Shown piece after piece: positions 10,486 through 21,119 of a DNA stretch of 64,000 nt. Within the stretch, counting starts at the first letter, position 1; every line of letters begins with the position of its first letter. A model generated the notes under the pieces. The model searched no databases. It was given only the letters and a program-made list of their open reading frames with translations, and was not told the DNA's origin. The position numbers and the translations under genes were made by a program. The DNA is from Isoetes taiwanensis (taxonomy: Eukaryota > Streptophyta > Lycopodiopsida > Isoetales > Isoetaceae): positions 62,001 through 126,000 of the forward strand of contig JAJEKV010000283.1 in the NCBI GenBank assembly GCA_021234155.1. The letters are read 5' to 3'.

Positions 10486-12546
10486 CTACAACCTAATATC
10501 CTGTCTTGCCAGTATTTCTATTAAATCAGAAATATTGTACTTAAGACCAGGAAATTGACCATTGTAGATCATTCTGCAAACATTTTCAATCAAGTCTTCT
10601 TTTTTAAAGCCATTCAGCATAAAGTCCTTCAGAAGTTGTTGTATATCCTCAGCAGCCTTGAAAGGACTACTATTTACATATAAAAAAGGTAATATCTGCG
10701 AAATGATGACACGACTAGCATTAAGATATGGTCTGCAGCTTGTAGCATGTATATACTTAGTGATTTTAAACGGAAGCATATCTCTTTTATCGAATCTTGT
10801 AGTTTCAAACAGTCCCGACAGATGATCTTTTACCTCAAGAGTCATGTTCAGAAAATTGCCCTTATAGCCAATCATACCTGATTTTGATTCATTCAGTCTG
10901 TAGCTCGTCTCATTCTTGATCTGTAACAGCTTTAGATTATAGATATTGTAGCTTTCCTGTCTATCTTTATCGACCTGGAAAAATTCGTCTAAATTTCCGC
11001 CATTCAAGATGCAAAGGTCATCCATATATCTCCTGGCATCTTTAAATTTTAAGATATCTTTGTATCTACCAGCATTTGCTAATCTTTCCAGATGCATCAT
11101 TTCAAAGTAAGATAGGTAAAGGTTGCACCAGTCAGGGGAACATGAGAACCCCATTGGTATTCCGCATGCTTGCCTCCATACACAAGAACCTTGTATAATG
11201 TAACAATTACAAAGCAACCATCTGTTCAGCTCAAAAAATTGCAACTTATTCAAATATCCCCAACTTTTACCATTTTGTTTCTTACAATCCCAAGTATATA
11301 TAATGTCATCATTTAGGATTCTATACCATAACAGATATTCATCTCCATTGCCACTCATATAATCAACAGCAATATCGATTATTTGCTTTATCACAAGGCA
11401 AATACCATCGTCACCATCCAATGGGATATTTTCGTAGCATTTCGAGATGTCCGCAGTAAATATGTCATGCACTTTATTAGGTAGATTCAGCATCATATCA
11501 TAAATCGAGTTAACAACCCAAAATGGATTGACCTTGCCAGGTAGTAGAACATTAATCTTGCATAATTTCTGCATATAAGCTTTAGGTATCACTTCCAAAA
11601 TCCCCTTAAGCCCTCTGGTGACTATATTAGCAGGGAGTGTAAATAGAGTTTTGTTCGCATTTGTTATCCATCTATAATCTCCCTTGTGCGCTTTATATGT
11701 ACCTAATAAGTATGGAAGCCTATCATTATATGGGCAATCAAGCTGGAAATTATCACAAAGTTCACCATCCAGAATTTTCAGTATCTCTTGTCTCTCAATC
11801 TTACACTGTACAAAATCTTTTCCTTGTAGCCTTTGCCTTGCCATATCCCTGATATGCCAGGGGCAAATAAATGATGGTACATTAGTGGCTTTATCCACAC
11901 CGGCTATGTAAAGGTTTCGACCAGGCCAGTCTAAGCATAATGTCACCTTTTCATTCAGTAACATGCATCTAATCTTTTTCTGCTTACTTATGATATCCAA
12001 GGCTTCCTGCTTAAGTATCTTGATCAAATTCATAGAAATACTATGCTTTTCATATGGGTGTATAAATCTTCCACGGCCTTCATGCCCAGTAAACATATCA
12101 TTAATACCTCTTTCCATATCCACTAAAAATTCATCCAAAATCAGTGGTTTATCTGGGATGTAATTCGGTCCCTTTTTAAGCATATTTCTCACATCTTTAG
12201 ATTTGACAATATTCAAGTCAAGAGTTCTGACATGTCCCACTTTTTCATCTACAAATTGCATCATACCAGGTATATGGCAAACACATCTAGGTATTGTCTC
12301 GTCAGCAAATACTTTGTACAGTTTGTACAAATAGTCAACAAGTTTCTTGTCATATCTCCAACCAAATCCAGTTTCATTGATGATGTTTGCACCAAAATCA
12401 CCCAGCCTAAGTATCAGATAGTCTTTTATAAGACTTCTGACTTTAATTTTGTCTATAATCTTTGATGCAAACATGAAATGTATTCTAACCTTTTGTCTAG
12501 ATTCATTTGGGAACTTAATGAAAGTTCTCCTCCCATCGAATCCCAT
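10486..12546 (-). CDS. Penelope-like reverse transcriptase
   Basis: An intact 686-codon frame. Hallmarks of the PLE RT group are visible: LKKGPNYIP before the catalytic core (PLEs usually have LSKGPKF-like), a DK-containing motif (GVDKATN, where most PLEs have DKG), GTYKAHK (PLE KTHK motif), then motif A TADISKCYENIPLD, motif B GIPMGFSCSP and motif C YMDD. A thumb-like region follows to the end. I find no GIY-YIG endonuclease at either end, so it resembles endonuclease-lacking PLEs, which depend on pre-existing 3' ends. The frame stays open upstream to about 12618, so the first exon or true start could lie further up. The stop is followed at once by the 3' hairpin and (GAA)n. It is the only long uninterrupted ORF in the window. 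Confidence 0.85.
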   Translation of the reverse strand: MGFDGRRTFIKFPNESRQKVRIHFMFASKIIDKIKVRSLIKDYLILRLGDFGANIINETGFGWRYDKKLVDYLYKLYKVFADETIPRCVCHIPGMMQFVDEKVGHVRTLDLNIVKSKDVRNMLKKGPNYIPDKPLILDEFLVDMERGINDMFTGHEGRGRFIHPYEKHSISMNLIKILKQEALDIISKQKKIRCMLLNEKVTLCLDWPGRNLYIAGVDKATNVPSFICPWHIRDMARQRLQGKDFVQCKIERQEILKILDGELCDNFQLDCPYNDRLPYLLGTYKAHKGDYRWITNANKTLFTLPANIVTRGLKGILEVIPKAYMQKLCKINVLLPGKVNPFWVVNSIYDMMLNLPNKVHDIFTADISKCYENIPLDGDDGICLVIKQIIDIAVDYMSGNGDEYLLWYRILNDDIIYTWDCKKQNGKSWGYLNKLQFFELNRWLLCNCYIIQGSCVWRQACGIPMGFSCSPDWCNLYLSYFEMMHLERLANAGRYKDILKFKDARRYMDDLCILNGGNLDEFFQVDKDRQESYNIYNLKLLQIKNETSYRLNESKSGMIGYKGNFLNMTLEVKDHLSGLFETTRFDKRDMLPFKITKYIHATSCRPYLNASRVIISQILPFLYVNSSPFKAAEDIQQLLKDFMLNGFKKEDLIENVCRMIYNGQFPGLKYNISDLIEILARQDIRL

Positions 12547-12826
12547 TCCAATAATTCTGCCTTCCTCTTCTTCTATTTGCAGAATAATGTTTATAATAAG
12601 TCCGCCATTCCAAGCAGGGGATTATCTATCTTATGTTAATCTAGGCCCATTTATTTCAGGCATATAATCACAGTATATGCTCCTACAAAGTGGGTACTGC
12701 CACCACTATTTTATCTCATAGATAACAACCAATAGAATAGGAAGACATATCAAATATGATGCATACAAATAGCTTTCGATACCATAGAAACATTTATTAA
12801 GAACATATTATATCTGTTATATCTGT
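12547..12826 (-). other. Upstream region of the RT gene
   Basis: The RT frame remains open for about 24 codons above its first ATG, with a possible splice acceptor (CTGCAAATAG) just before the Glu-rich stretch. No promoter is evident. It ends where the first inserted transposon begins. Confidence 0.4.
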
Positions 12827-13691
12827 TATATATATACAATTATATAAGCACCCCCCTTATATCTAGAGATTTTGGTGTCGCCGCCGCAGCCGTCCATTTT
12901 TTGAGATCAACGGTTGAGATGAAAACATGCCAAACTACCCCAAGCACCCCCCTTAGGTATAATGATTGAGGTGTCACGACTTCAGCCATCGAAGGTGCTT
13001 GATGAGCGGCCAAGATTAAAAGCCCTCTTATTTGGGGCTTTTAATCTAAGGCGTTGAATTTGTTGTCAATGGTCAAAATTTAACCAGAGAAGTTCCCGAA
13101 ATTTCTGGAAAGGGAAAATGATCTCTTGCAACGTGCTCCCAATTTCTTTTCCCTTGCCTTGGTCGCCTTTTTCCCCCTCTGCTTTCCAATTTGGGGCATC
13201 CGGCAGTTCAAATTTGCTGGTCGGACCCGGACGCTTTTCGAATGTGAACTTTGTATCTTGGATTTGCTGGTCGGACAGTTGATACAGTGAAATTCTCGGA
13301 CTCGATTTAGCCTTTTGGTGGAGCTACGACCACATTGAGATACTTTTTGTTGCATTTCTAATCGATTGTCTTCATTTTCTATCGTAGCTCTGTTTTAAGA
13401 CGTACACTGCCACCGGGTTCAATTCCTGGTCATTTTCTTTTGGACCATTCACTGATTTTGGCATGTCGGTGGTCCTTAGGCAAACAAGGAGCTCGAGTAA
13501 GATATCCGCCTCTGTATCTGCTTTTCATTCTTTGACTGATGCATGGACTAGGGGATTGAAGCGACCCCTGTTTGGGAAATAGGTTGGCATCTTCTAATCG
13601 ATCTGCACCACGGTTATGTTCAATTAAAGCCTTTCTTGAACTCAGATACGACTCGAAATTGCTTCGCCAGTTGATAGGAAATTAAAGCTAG

Positions 13692-14460
13692 GATTGTCCG
13701 GCGACCATCAGTATATAAATGCAGGTCTAGCTGTTGAACTGTGTAACTCCTGGGCAGAACGAAGAAGGAAACAACAACATATTCATATGGTGGAAAGTGT
13801 TGGTAGTCGCTGGGTTGTGAATTGTTTCATTCATGGTTCATGTTCTATCGTATTTGAGGCTGATGAGAACTACCTTTTTTCTTCATCTAGGCAACAGAGA
13901 GAGGCAGTCTACCAGAACCTTATATTAAGGGCTTATTAAATATACAACTATTGGGCAGGGCACAAATCGTAAATGATATTTTGCCCAGTTCTTTAAATTG
14001 CCCAAGAGGTGATTTGACATTTTTCTTGGATGGAGCCCATAGTCCAGAAAGCATGGAGGTTGCAGCAAAATGGTTTTGCTCGGCAGTATTAGCTGATGTG
14101 CTGGATGGTGCAGATTCAAGGGATTCTGACAAAGGAAGAACTACCTTGATGCGCCAGGTCGCTAAACCTATTTATGTTATGTGTTTGTATGTCTATTTCA
14201 TTCAATGTCTTTTCTTTGCAGATTCTGGAACTCTAATTTGTTTTGCAAATGCATTATGCTGTATCAGGTCTTACTGTTTAATTGCATGCCAGCGTTTTAG
14301 AATGTGTTTACGTCTGTTGCAGGTATATATTTTGAACAGGCTATATTTGTGCCTAAATTTTCATCTTATACATCTCTGAGTTCCAAAACGAACAGTGAGG
14401 TAGACCTTTCATGGCAGTCGTCCCTTCAAAAGTGTTGGGACAATTTTATTCAACAGAAAT
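13692..14460 (+). pseudogene. Captured folylpolyglutamate synthase exons
   Basis: Three exon-like pieces in the correct order: about 13692-13796 (LSGDHQYINAGLAVELCNSW), 13891-14157 (LPEPYIKGL, GRAQIV, FFLDGAHSPESME) and about 14323-14460 (FEQAIFVPKFSS, VDLSWQSSLQKCW). These match the C-terminal half of plant FPGS, which adds glutamates to folates. Splice borders are visible (CTAG before exon 2, CCAG/GTCGC after it, TTGCAG before exon 3). The N-terminal ATP-binding half is missing. It lies inside transposon 1, so it is best read as a captured fragment that might still be transcribed. Confidence 0.8.
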
Positions 14461-14981
14461 TGTTGGGATATTTTATCGGATATTTTTGCTCTTCTTTCCC
14501 TCACACCGTTGCATTGTTTTTTGTTGCTTTTGCAGGTCGTGGCAAGTCTTGGCAGGTCGTGGCAAATGAATTCAAAGCATCTATGGTGGCAGAGACTAGA
14601 GACTAGTTGTTCTACTTTGCTATTCTAGCTAGTAAGTTTTCTAAAGCGGTTAGGCTGCATTCTAGTTTGTTCATTTTGTGGATCAAATGCGTGAATATGG
14701 ATGGGTCATATGGAACATTTGCCATATATCAACTGGACGCCATTTTGTTAACTTTATTTAACCTGGCCAGGCTTTTGAAATATCTAAGAGGGTTTTGAAT
14801 AATCAGATCTCTAGTTAATCACTGCCGGGCAGCATTCATTGATGATGAGGTGGGAACTACAGTTTGATGGCAGTTCTACTTGTGTACTTGTGTGCAAGAG
14901 CTTATGTCTGTGCGCACTATTTCTAGATGCGTCCCTTTCTTTTGCTCGTTGCTCAATTTAGGATAGTTTAAATTTGTTTTA

Positions 14982-15383
14982 GACCTCATCAGAAAAATGG
15001 GCATAACTCCCATAAACAAGCTAAAGGCTTTACCACTGAAGGATGACCTTGAAGAGTCATCCATTGTGTACGGTTGCCTCTGCAGTTTGATAATGGCGTC
15101 TCATCCTGAGGTGTGACGTTTAATTTGTTTCCAGACATTGGTTCAACTTGTCATGCCTCCTCTGCTCTGCTTCATTTTCCAGGTTTTCCCATACGTACCA
15201 CAAATAGTGCCTGTTTTTGCATGTGCCGTTGCTCTAAAGGAGGAAAAGTCAGAAGTTAAGGCAACCATTGGGAAAACCGTCTCACACTTGTTCACACATT
15301 ATGGAGACAAAATGAGACCACTCTTAAATAGCATTCCGTCTGAACAAGGTCATGCATTGGCATCTGTCATGACGCAAAGCTAA
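14982..15383 (+). pseudogene. Captured importin-4-like (karyopherin beta) C-terminal exons
   Basis: Exon 14982-15110 encodes INKLKALPLKDDLEESSIVYG, bounded by TTTTAG and a GTGTG donor. Exon 15183-15383 encodes VFPYVPQIVPVFA, ATIGKTVSHLFTHYG and ends with a TAA. These resemble the last HEAT repeats of plant importin-4/IMB4-like nuclear import receptors; the identification is from memory of the family pattern. Only the C-terminus is present. It follows the FPGS fragment by about 500 bp on the same strand, which two unrelated host genes would not do unless captured together. Confidence 0.6.
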
Positions 15384-17830
15384 GCAACACAATATTCTTT
15401 AAATGGCCTTATGTTAGCATGATAACTTGGAGGTTTTAACTGATAGAGGTATGTAAATGTAATCTACAATACGTTGCATTTTTTGCTCTTGACTATATTT
15501 GTAACCTGCAGGGCAACATTCATTGATGGCTTGGTTTTAATCACTTTTCTCTTGCCTTAGGAAGATATTCCAGGTGATTTACTCCAGGTGATTCTAGGAT
15601 ATTCTCCTTTGCAAGAACTGTGGCCGATCTATTATTTTGTGCCATATCAGATCCAGGCACTGAATGTTTCCCTGGTGTAGACCTTGGCACATCTTTTTGT
15701 TGCATCAGAATATAGGATTGAGATCATGCCGAAATCCTTCCGAGCCACATTGGCAGTCGGAAAATTCCAGCCTGCCTTGCCAATTCTCATGCCAATCATA
15801 TCATGGGCGATTCTGCAAAGGATCAAATTACCATCAAGCCTTCCAATACCATTTTCAGAATTTTTTTTGCCTTGCCCCATCCTCTTTTTGATTTATAGGC
15901 TTAATCATTTGTTGACTCTGATCTTTTCCGTAAGTTTGTTGCACTATGTTAAAAAGTACAGATTTGAAGCGTTTAATGGGCAGAAAATCTTTGAATCCTA
16001 GCGTTCATTGCGATTTGGCCCGTCAAATTAAGTTTTGCAGCAGCAGATAGGCCCTTGATGAATGTGCAGTACAAAGGTGAAGAAAAATCTTTCTATCCTG
16101 AATAAATTTGTGGTATGATCTTGGAACATGTCAACAAAATTGCTAAAGATTAGCTAGCAAGACCCGGTTAGAATGTGGTCGTTATCATTCTCGTCAATTT
16201 TACCACTAAGGCAGCCAACTTTAGATGCATGTGCCATAGCCAGGCTGAATGCCAGGGTTATCACTAAGGCCTCTGCTGTTGTTTTGAGCGACGCTCATCA
16301 TTGGAGATTTCACTTGAGCCCATCATCTTTGGAGTGGTATGAAAGCTCTACACAGAATCAGTTTGTCCAGGACATTTGCTACACAAGGGTTTAAATTTGA
16401 AGGAGCCAAAGACACTTATGTCTACTACATGATTCATAACTCAAAGTTGTGATTGTATATGCCATGCTGCATGATTGTATTTCTTTTTTGTATTTGACTG
16501 TGAAGTAACATGTCTGTTTACCTGCAGGCGTTGACCATGCACATCTACCTAGCTAGCAGATATGCACATCTCTTGTGGTGGGTAGACATCTTCATGACTT
16601 CACTTAGTTTTGCTTGCTTTGTTTGGAAGTCAGCTGAGGTAAGGATCTCTGTTCTTGCATGGCATTTTTCTTTATCCTTTTACCATTGGAATAATATTTG
16701 CGGAAGACTGTTTCTCCAGGATCCATTAGATTTTGTGGAGTTTGATGTCCAGCTATTCCATTCTGCCTATATATCTTTTGCTTTTGTTTTTCTTAATCTT
16801 GATCTGTCCATCTTTGACACTTCCAAGAAAATATTAGGCACCCCCTACATTTTTGTAGGTTTCTGGTTAATGTAGTAGCTTTTGTAGATGTCATGTGGAA
16901 ATACAGGCCCTTTTAATCTTGCCTTGTGAAGGAAGTTGTGTTTGTTTTTTAAACTAGTGTGTGATTTTGATACTAGCATGGAATTGAAGTACTGGCTGAG
17001 TAATGAAGACCTCGCTCTTATCCTAGATTCGAAAGGCATGATGATTTCCGTCATGCCTTTTGCATTCCTATGGTAATTGAATTTCGCTGTCTTTTTTGCA
17101 GTTTAGTAATTGAAGCTTGAAATGCCCAAGATTATATGCGTCCAATTGTAGTAAGTTAAGTGATTCTGCAGTGGCTTTAGTCTAGAGCCGAGTTGATCCT
17201 GGATCCCATAATTGTATCCTCATTGAATCTCTTTGATTTAATACGATTTGTGTTGCATGCATCTTTATCTGGCACTCCTTTCTTTGCAGGAGAGCCCGTC
17301 TTTTTTTGAGCTTTAGTTAGCCATTTCATCGTTATCCTGAGCCAGACTCTATCAACATTATCACATGCCCGAATATAGAGAGCTAGCCTGCTACTTGAAT
17401 TCTAGAGAGCTAGTCTGCTACTTGAATTTTTAGAGAGCTAGCCTGCCAATCAATTAATTTAAGCTCTGGGTCCTGCACACATAATATTTAGATTGTAAAA
17501 TATTATCTCTGTTCTGCAGTTAGGATATCTATTGGCAAAATAGTGCCAGCTATAGTTGCCACCTTCTAGATCTGTTGTCTTACCTTTATACGCTTCCAGT
17601 TTTGCTAGAAGATATCAGCCAAATCTACTGTCCAGTTCCATTGCTGGATTTGCAAAAATATGGCAAATAAGTGGTGCTTCCTGATATATGTATTAATATA
17701 AATTGTATTGTCTGGTTCTTGAAATATGATTGTCTCTCTATCTCTAGATCACCATTGTTGCATTTAATCCACACTTCTGCTAATTTGGTAGATTCGTTTT
17801 TTCACAAGTTGTGTTAGCTTTTTGTAACGT
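15384..17830. other. Non-coding interior of transposon 1
   Basis: No gene recognised. Intron-like GTAAG/TGCAG signals occur, but frames such as 15684-16001, 16173-16394 and 16510-16875 show no domains. A triplicated unit of about 28 bp (AGAGAGCTAGCCTGCTACTTG) lies at roughly 17375-17450. Confidence 0.5.
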
Positions 17831-17839
17831 TAGTTTTGC

Positions 17840-18210
17840 CACTTGATGGGCCAAGGCAATTGCCTCTTCATGCAATCTGCATTGCAAATGTTTGTTGGGC
17901 TTCAACATCAGATACAAGGCACTAGAGAGAATGCACTCCAATTTCAAGTGCCATCTCAAGTTGCAGGAATTGAGGACTCAGTAATGCAGATATTTGTGAA
18001 AGCACAAAATCAGTAAGGTAATGTTAGTTTTGCCACTTCAACAAGCATACTTGGGCCCACAAGATGGACCAACGCAATTGTCTCCAGAATTTGCCTCTTT
18101 CATGCAATCTGCATTGCAATGTTTTGTGGGTTTCAACATCACATACAACGTAGTGGAGAGAATGCACCTGACAATAACCCTCGTGACACTCAATCAGATG
18201 TGGATCCAGT
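17840..18210 (+). pseudogene. Duplicated exon-like segment, unknown protein
   Basis: Two tandem versions of one coding-looking segment: about 17845-18013 (FMQSALQMFVGLQHQIQGTREN and PSQVAGIEDSVMQ) and about 18035-18205 (SPEFASFMQSALQCFVGF). They share FMQSALQ-FVG and Gln-rich surroundings. Each is broken by a frameshift or stop. I do not recognise the parent gene. It sits in transposon 1, so capture with later duplication is plausible. Confidence 0.4.
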
Positions 18211-18214
18211 AAGT

Positions 18215-20184
18215 TCAAAGTTATTTAGAGTTTAGATCAAAGATGAAAGTTCTTTAGGGTTTAAATGACGGCGTCCATTATTATGTCTTTGGTTTGTAAA
18301 ATAAAGTTGGCACGGCAAACTTTTTCCTTCAACTTGGGGACTGGAATTGGTGGAGAAACGTATCCATAGTGTTGAAGAGCTGAACTTTAAAAGTGATACA
18401 CCTCTTTAAAGACACTTGTGGATTCTTGCAGCGAAGGCTCATTACGAAGACGAGTGCTTTTTTGGGCCTATATAATATGCATGCCGTCTGTACTTTTGGT
18501 GAAGGTGTCTCCTCTTGGAGTACTTTCCCTTCAACACTAGTGGCAAATTGCACACTAGGATATAGTAAAGGAAATCTGGAGGAAATTAGTGTTGTAATAT
18601 AGCACCGGAGAATAAGTGACATCGAACACGCACCATTCATGAAAACAATAGCAGTTATGATATATTATTTGGATGCAGTTGAGAAGGAAAATCAAAAGGA
18701 ATGAGTTGCTACATTCTGAAAGAAATTGTAAACTAGAATGCTAAGGGTGGCAATGGATGACCAAGTGCACTTAAATTTTTGACCAAATTTTGAATTCCGG
18801 ACATATTTGCTTTGCTAAAAGTGCACTTAAAATTCACAAGCATTTGTCAGAGATTCATCAATGCAGTAGCACGAGTTGTTCAAGATGGCATATTCATCGC
18901 TAGAACTTGAGAAAGCTTCACAACTTGAGAAAGCTTCACGTTGGTATAGAACATGATTTCGAATAAGTTATGCCTTTTGAACATGGTTTCGAGTACGTTA
19001 AGATTTTGCATTTTGCCATGTTAGATGTCTCTTTCTTCTTTTTGCTAAAACTTCATAGTCCTGCACGACATTTGTGTCAACTTTGTGCATAACTTTGACA
19101 TTTTAGTTGTAGCTTTTAGTTTGCTTTGCACAAATTTGACTTTGACTTCTTAGCAAGCTTCGACTTACATACTTAATGCTACTTGCATACTTAATGGTAC
19201 TTGCAGATACCTTGCATTGGGGATATGTTGGCGATGTCGACCTTCCCTTAACTTCTGTTGGTGCAACCCTTTGCTCTTCCACACCTGCGGATGATCCGAT
19301 CAAGGTTATAATGATCACTTCCCATTTGTGGCACTAAGTATGTTCACGGAGAGTTAACTCTACCTGCCATAATTTCAAGATGCTGGGAACTTGTGAATAG
19401 TGTACATTATGTCATTGTTACATGTAATAGATTTTGGAGACAGTGGTCCTGTTTCAGTTATTTGCACACTGTGGTAAGATTGAGAAAGAAACTGCATTTC
19501 AATGATACTTATGGAAGGCAAGGCATCTATCTCGTTTGTAGCTGCATGAATTCAAGAACATTGTATGTTCCAATTTGGATTTGCTTTGCTCCATGTTCCA
19601 ATTTGGATTTGCTTTGCTCCTGCTTTAATAAGTTATTACTCATGTTCATGAGTTTGGATAACTTGGATTCCATAAAAGCAAGGCAATCCACCTTCGCCCC
19701 TCATCTAATTCTAATAATGCAGGTTATTTTGGGTGGATTTGGGACTTACCATGTTGGAATACCAAATTCAAGGATGAAATAAACATCACATCCACAGGAG
19801 TTTGGCTATTGCAAAAGTTCACCATTAACTTTTGCAAGTCATGATGTAAAACATTCTTAGAATACAATTAAATCTCCTCATTGTGTTCATTGGAATCAAT
19901 TCGGCCGCTATCTTGGGACAAATAGATCAAGAATACTATTCTGTTTCAACCCTAAAGGGAAAGCTTTTTTGGAGGAAATAATTGCTATTTTAAATCATGC
20001 CATTTGGGCACCTTTTGAGTTTTATATGCCACTTGCATTGATTGTAAAGTCATTACAGGCTTCGACAATACCAAAGTCTTATACCCATTTGTTTTAGGAA
20101 AAATTACCAAAGTCCCTATATTTTTCAAAAGTTACAACATTGCCTCTCAAATGAAGGGCATTTTAGGTAACATAGTAATATAAT
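18215..20184. other. Non-coding interior of transposon 1
   Basis: No gene recognised. A 29-bp tandem duplication (TGTTCCAATTTGGATTTGC...) lies at about 19565-19620 and short repeats at about 19165-19210. Confidence 0.5.
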
Positions 20185-20957
20185 TTTTGTAGCTCATCAA
20201 ATGTAAAAGTTGTCTTCACAATAGTTGTAAACCATGATAGAATCTTCCCAACAAGTTCAAACTTATCTAAATTAGAGTTGAAATTCACAAGTTATGCTCT
20301 TTTTGATTTGTTTTTAAAATCCATATTTAAAGCACCATAACTTGAAGATTCCAACTCGTTTTAGATGATTCTACACAGCCCTTGGACATATCTCACTATT
20401 ACTTTTATGTTTTGTGAAAACCATTTTTATGTTTGATCGGTCCACAAAGAAGTTATTATCATAATGTAGCCAAACTCAACATTTCTAAAGGGTATTTTGG
20501 TAATTTTGGCGAGATATAAAGGGCATTTTGTAATTTTCCCTTTATTTTATCTAGTTGATAGTACAAAAACTTTTTTGTAGCTCATCAAATGCAAAAGTTG
20601 TCTTCACAATAGTTGTAAACCATGATAGAATCTTCCCAACAAGTTCAAACTTATCTAAATTAGAGTTGAAATTCACAAGTTATGCTCTTTTGAGCTGTTT
20701 TTAAAATCCATATTTAAAGCACCATAACTTGAAGATTCCAACTCCGTTTTAGATGATTCTACCGCCCTTGGACATATCTCACTATTACTTTTATGTTTTG
20801 TGAAAACCATTTTTATGTTTGATCAGTCACAAAGAAGTTATTATCATAATGTAGCCAAACTCAACATTTCTAAGGGTATTTTGGTAATTTTAGCGGGATA
20901 TAAGGGCATTTTGTAATTTTCCCTTTATTTTATCCCGTTGATAGTACAAAAACTTGT
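20185..20957. repeat. 388-bp tandem duplication at the 3' end of transposon 1
   Basis: Two units with a period of 388 bp (AGCTCATCAAATG at 20191 and near 20579). Each ends in TTTATTTTATC..GTTGATAGTAC and AAAAACTT. The same 32-nt ending recurs once at 27869-27900, the end of transposon 2. Confidence 0.85.
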
Positions 20958-21119
20958 ATATATATACGATTATATAAGCTGCCCCCTTATGTAACCCGCC
21001 ACTTTATGTAACCCGAGGTGTCGCCGTCTTGACGGTTCAGATTATGAGATCTGACGGCCGAGAGGAAGCCACGTCATCATCCCCAAGCAACCCCTTCATT
21101 TGGGGCTTTTGATTTCACC

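Larger units (their letters stand above)
12827..20956 (+). mobile_element. Gene-capturing transposon 1 (Helitron-like)
   Basis: It begins TATATATATACAATTATAT, then AAGCACCCCCC and a GC-richer stretch with GGTGTCGCCG and CGGTTGAGAT. It ends in TCCCGTTGATAGTAC...AACTTG. The following element has the same 5' motif, and its 3' end matches. It carries exons of two unrelated plant genes in collinear order, typical of Helitron gene capture. It lacks a clear TC start and CTRR end and no Rep/helicase is seen, so the superfamily assignment is tentative. Confidence 0.45.

Noticed and set aside
11661-12667. Plus-strand frames opposite the RT gene
   Set aside because: Shadows of the long minus-strand reading frame.
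12827-12850. Canonical Helitron 5'-TC and 3'-CTRR termini for the gene-capturing transposons
   Set aside because: The shared ends start with TATATATATAC and finish CTTG; no clear TC/CTRR or strong 3' hairpin, so Helitron is kept only as 'like'.
20185-20957. CRISPR-like array
   Set aside because: Only two long (388-bp) units with no short repeat/spacer pattern; a tandem duplication in a eukaryotic genome.
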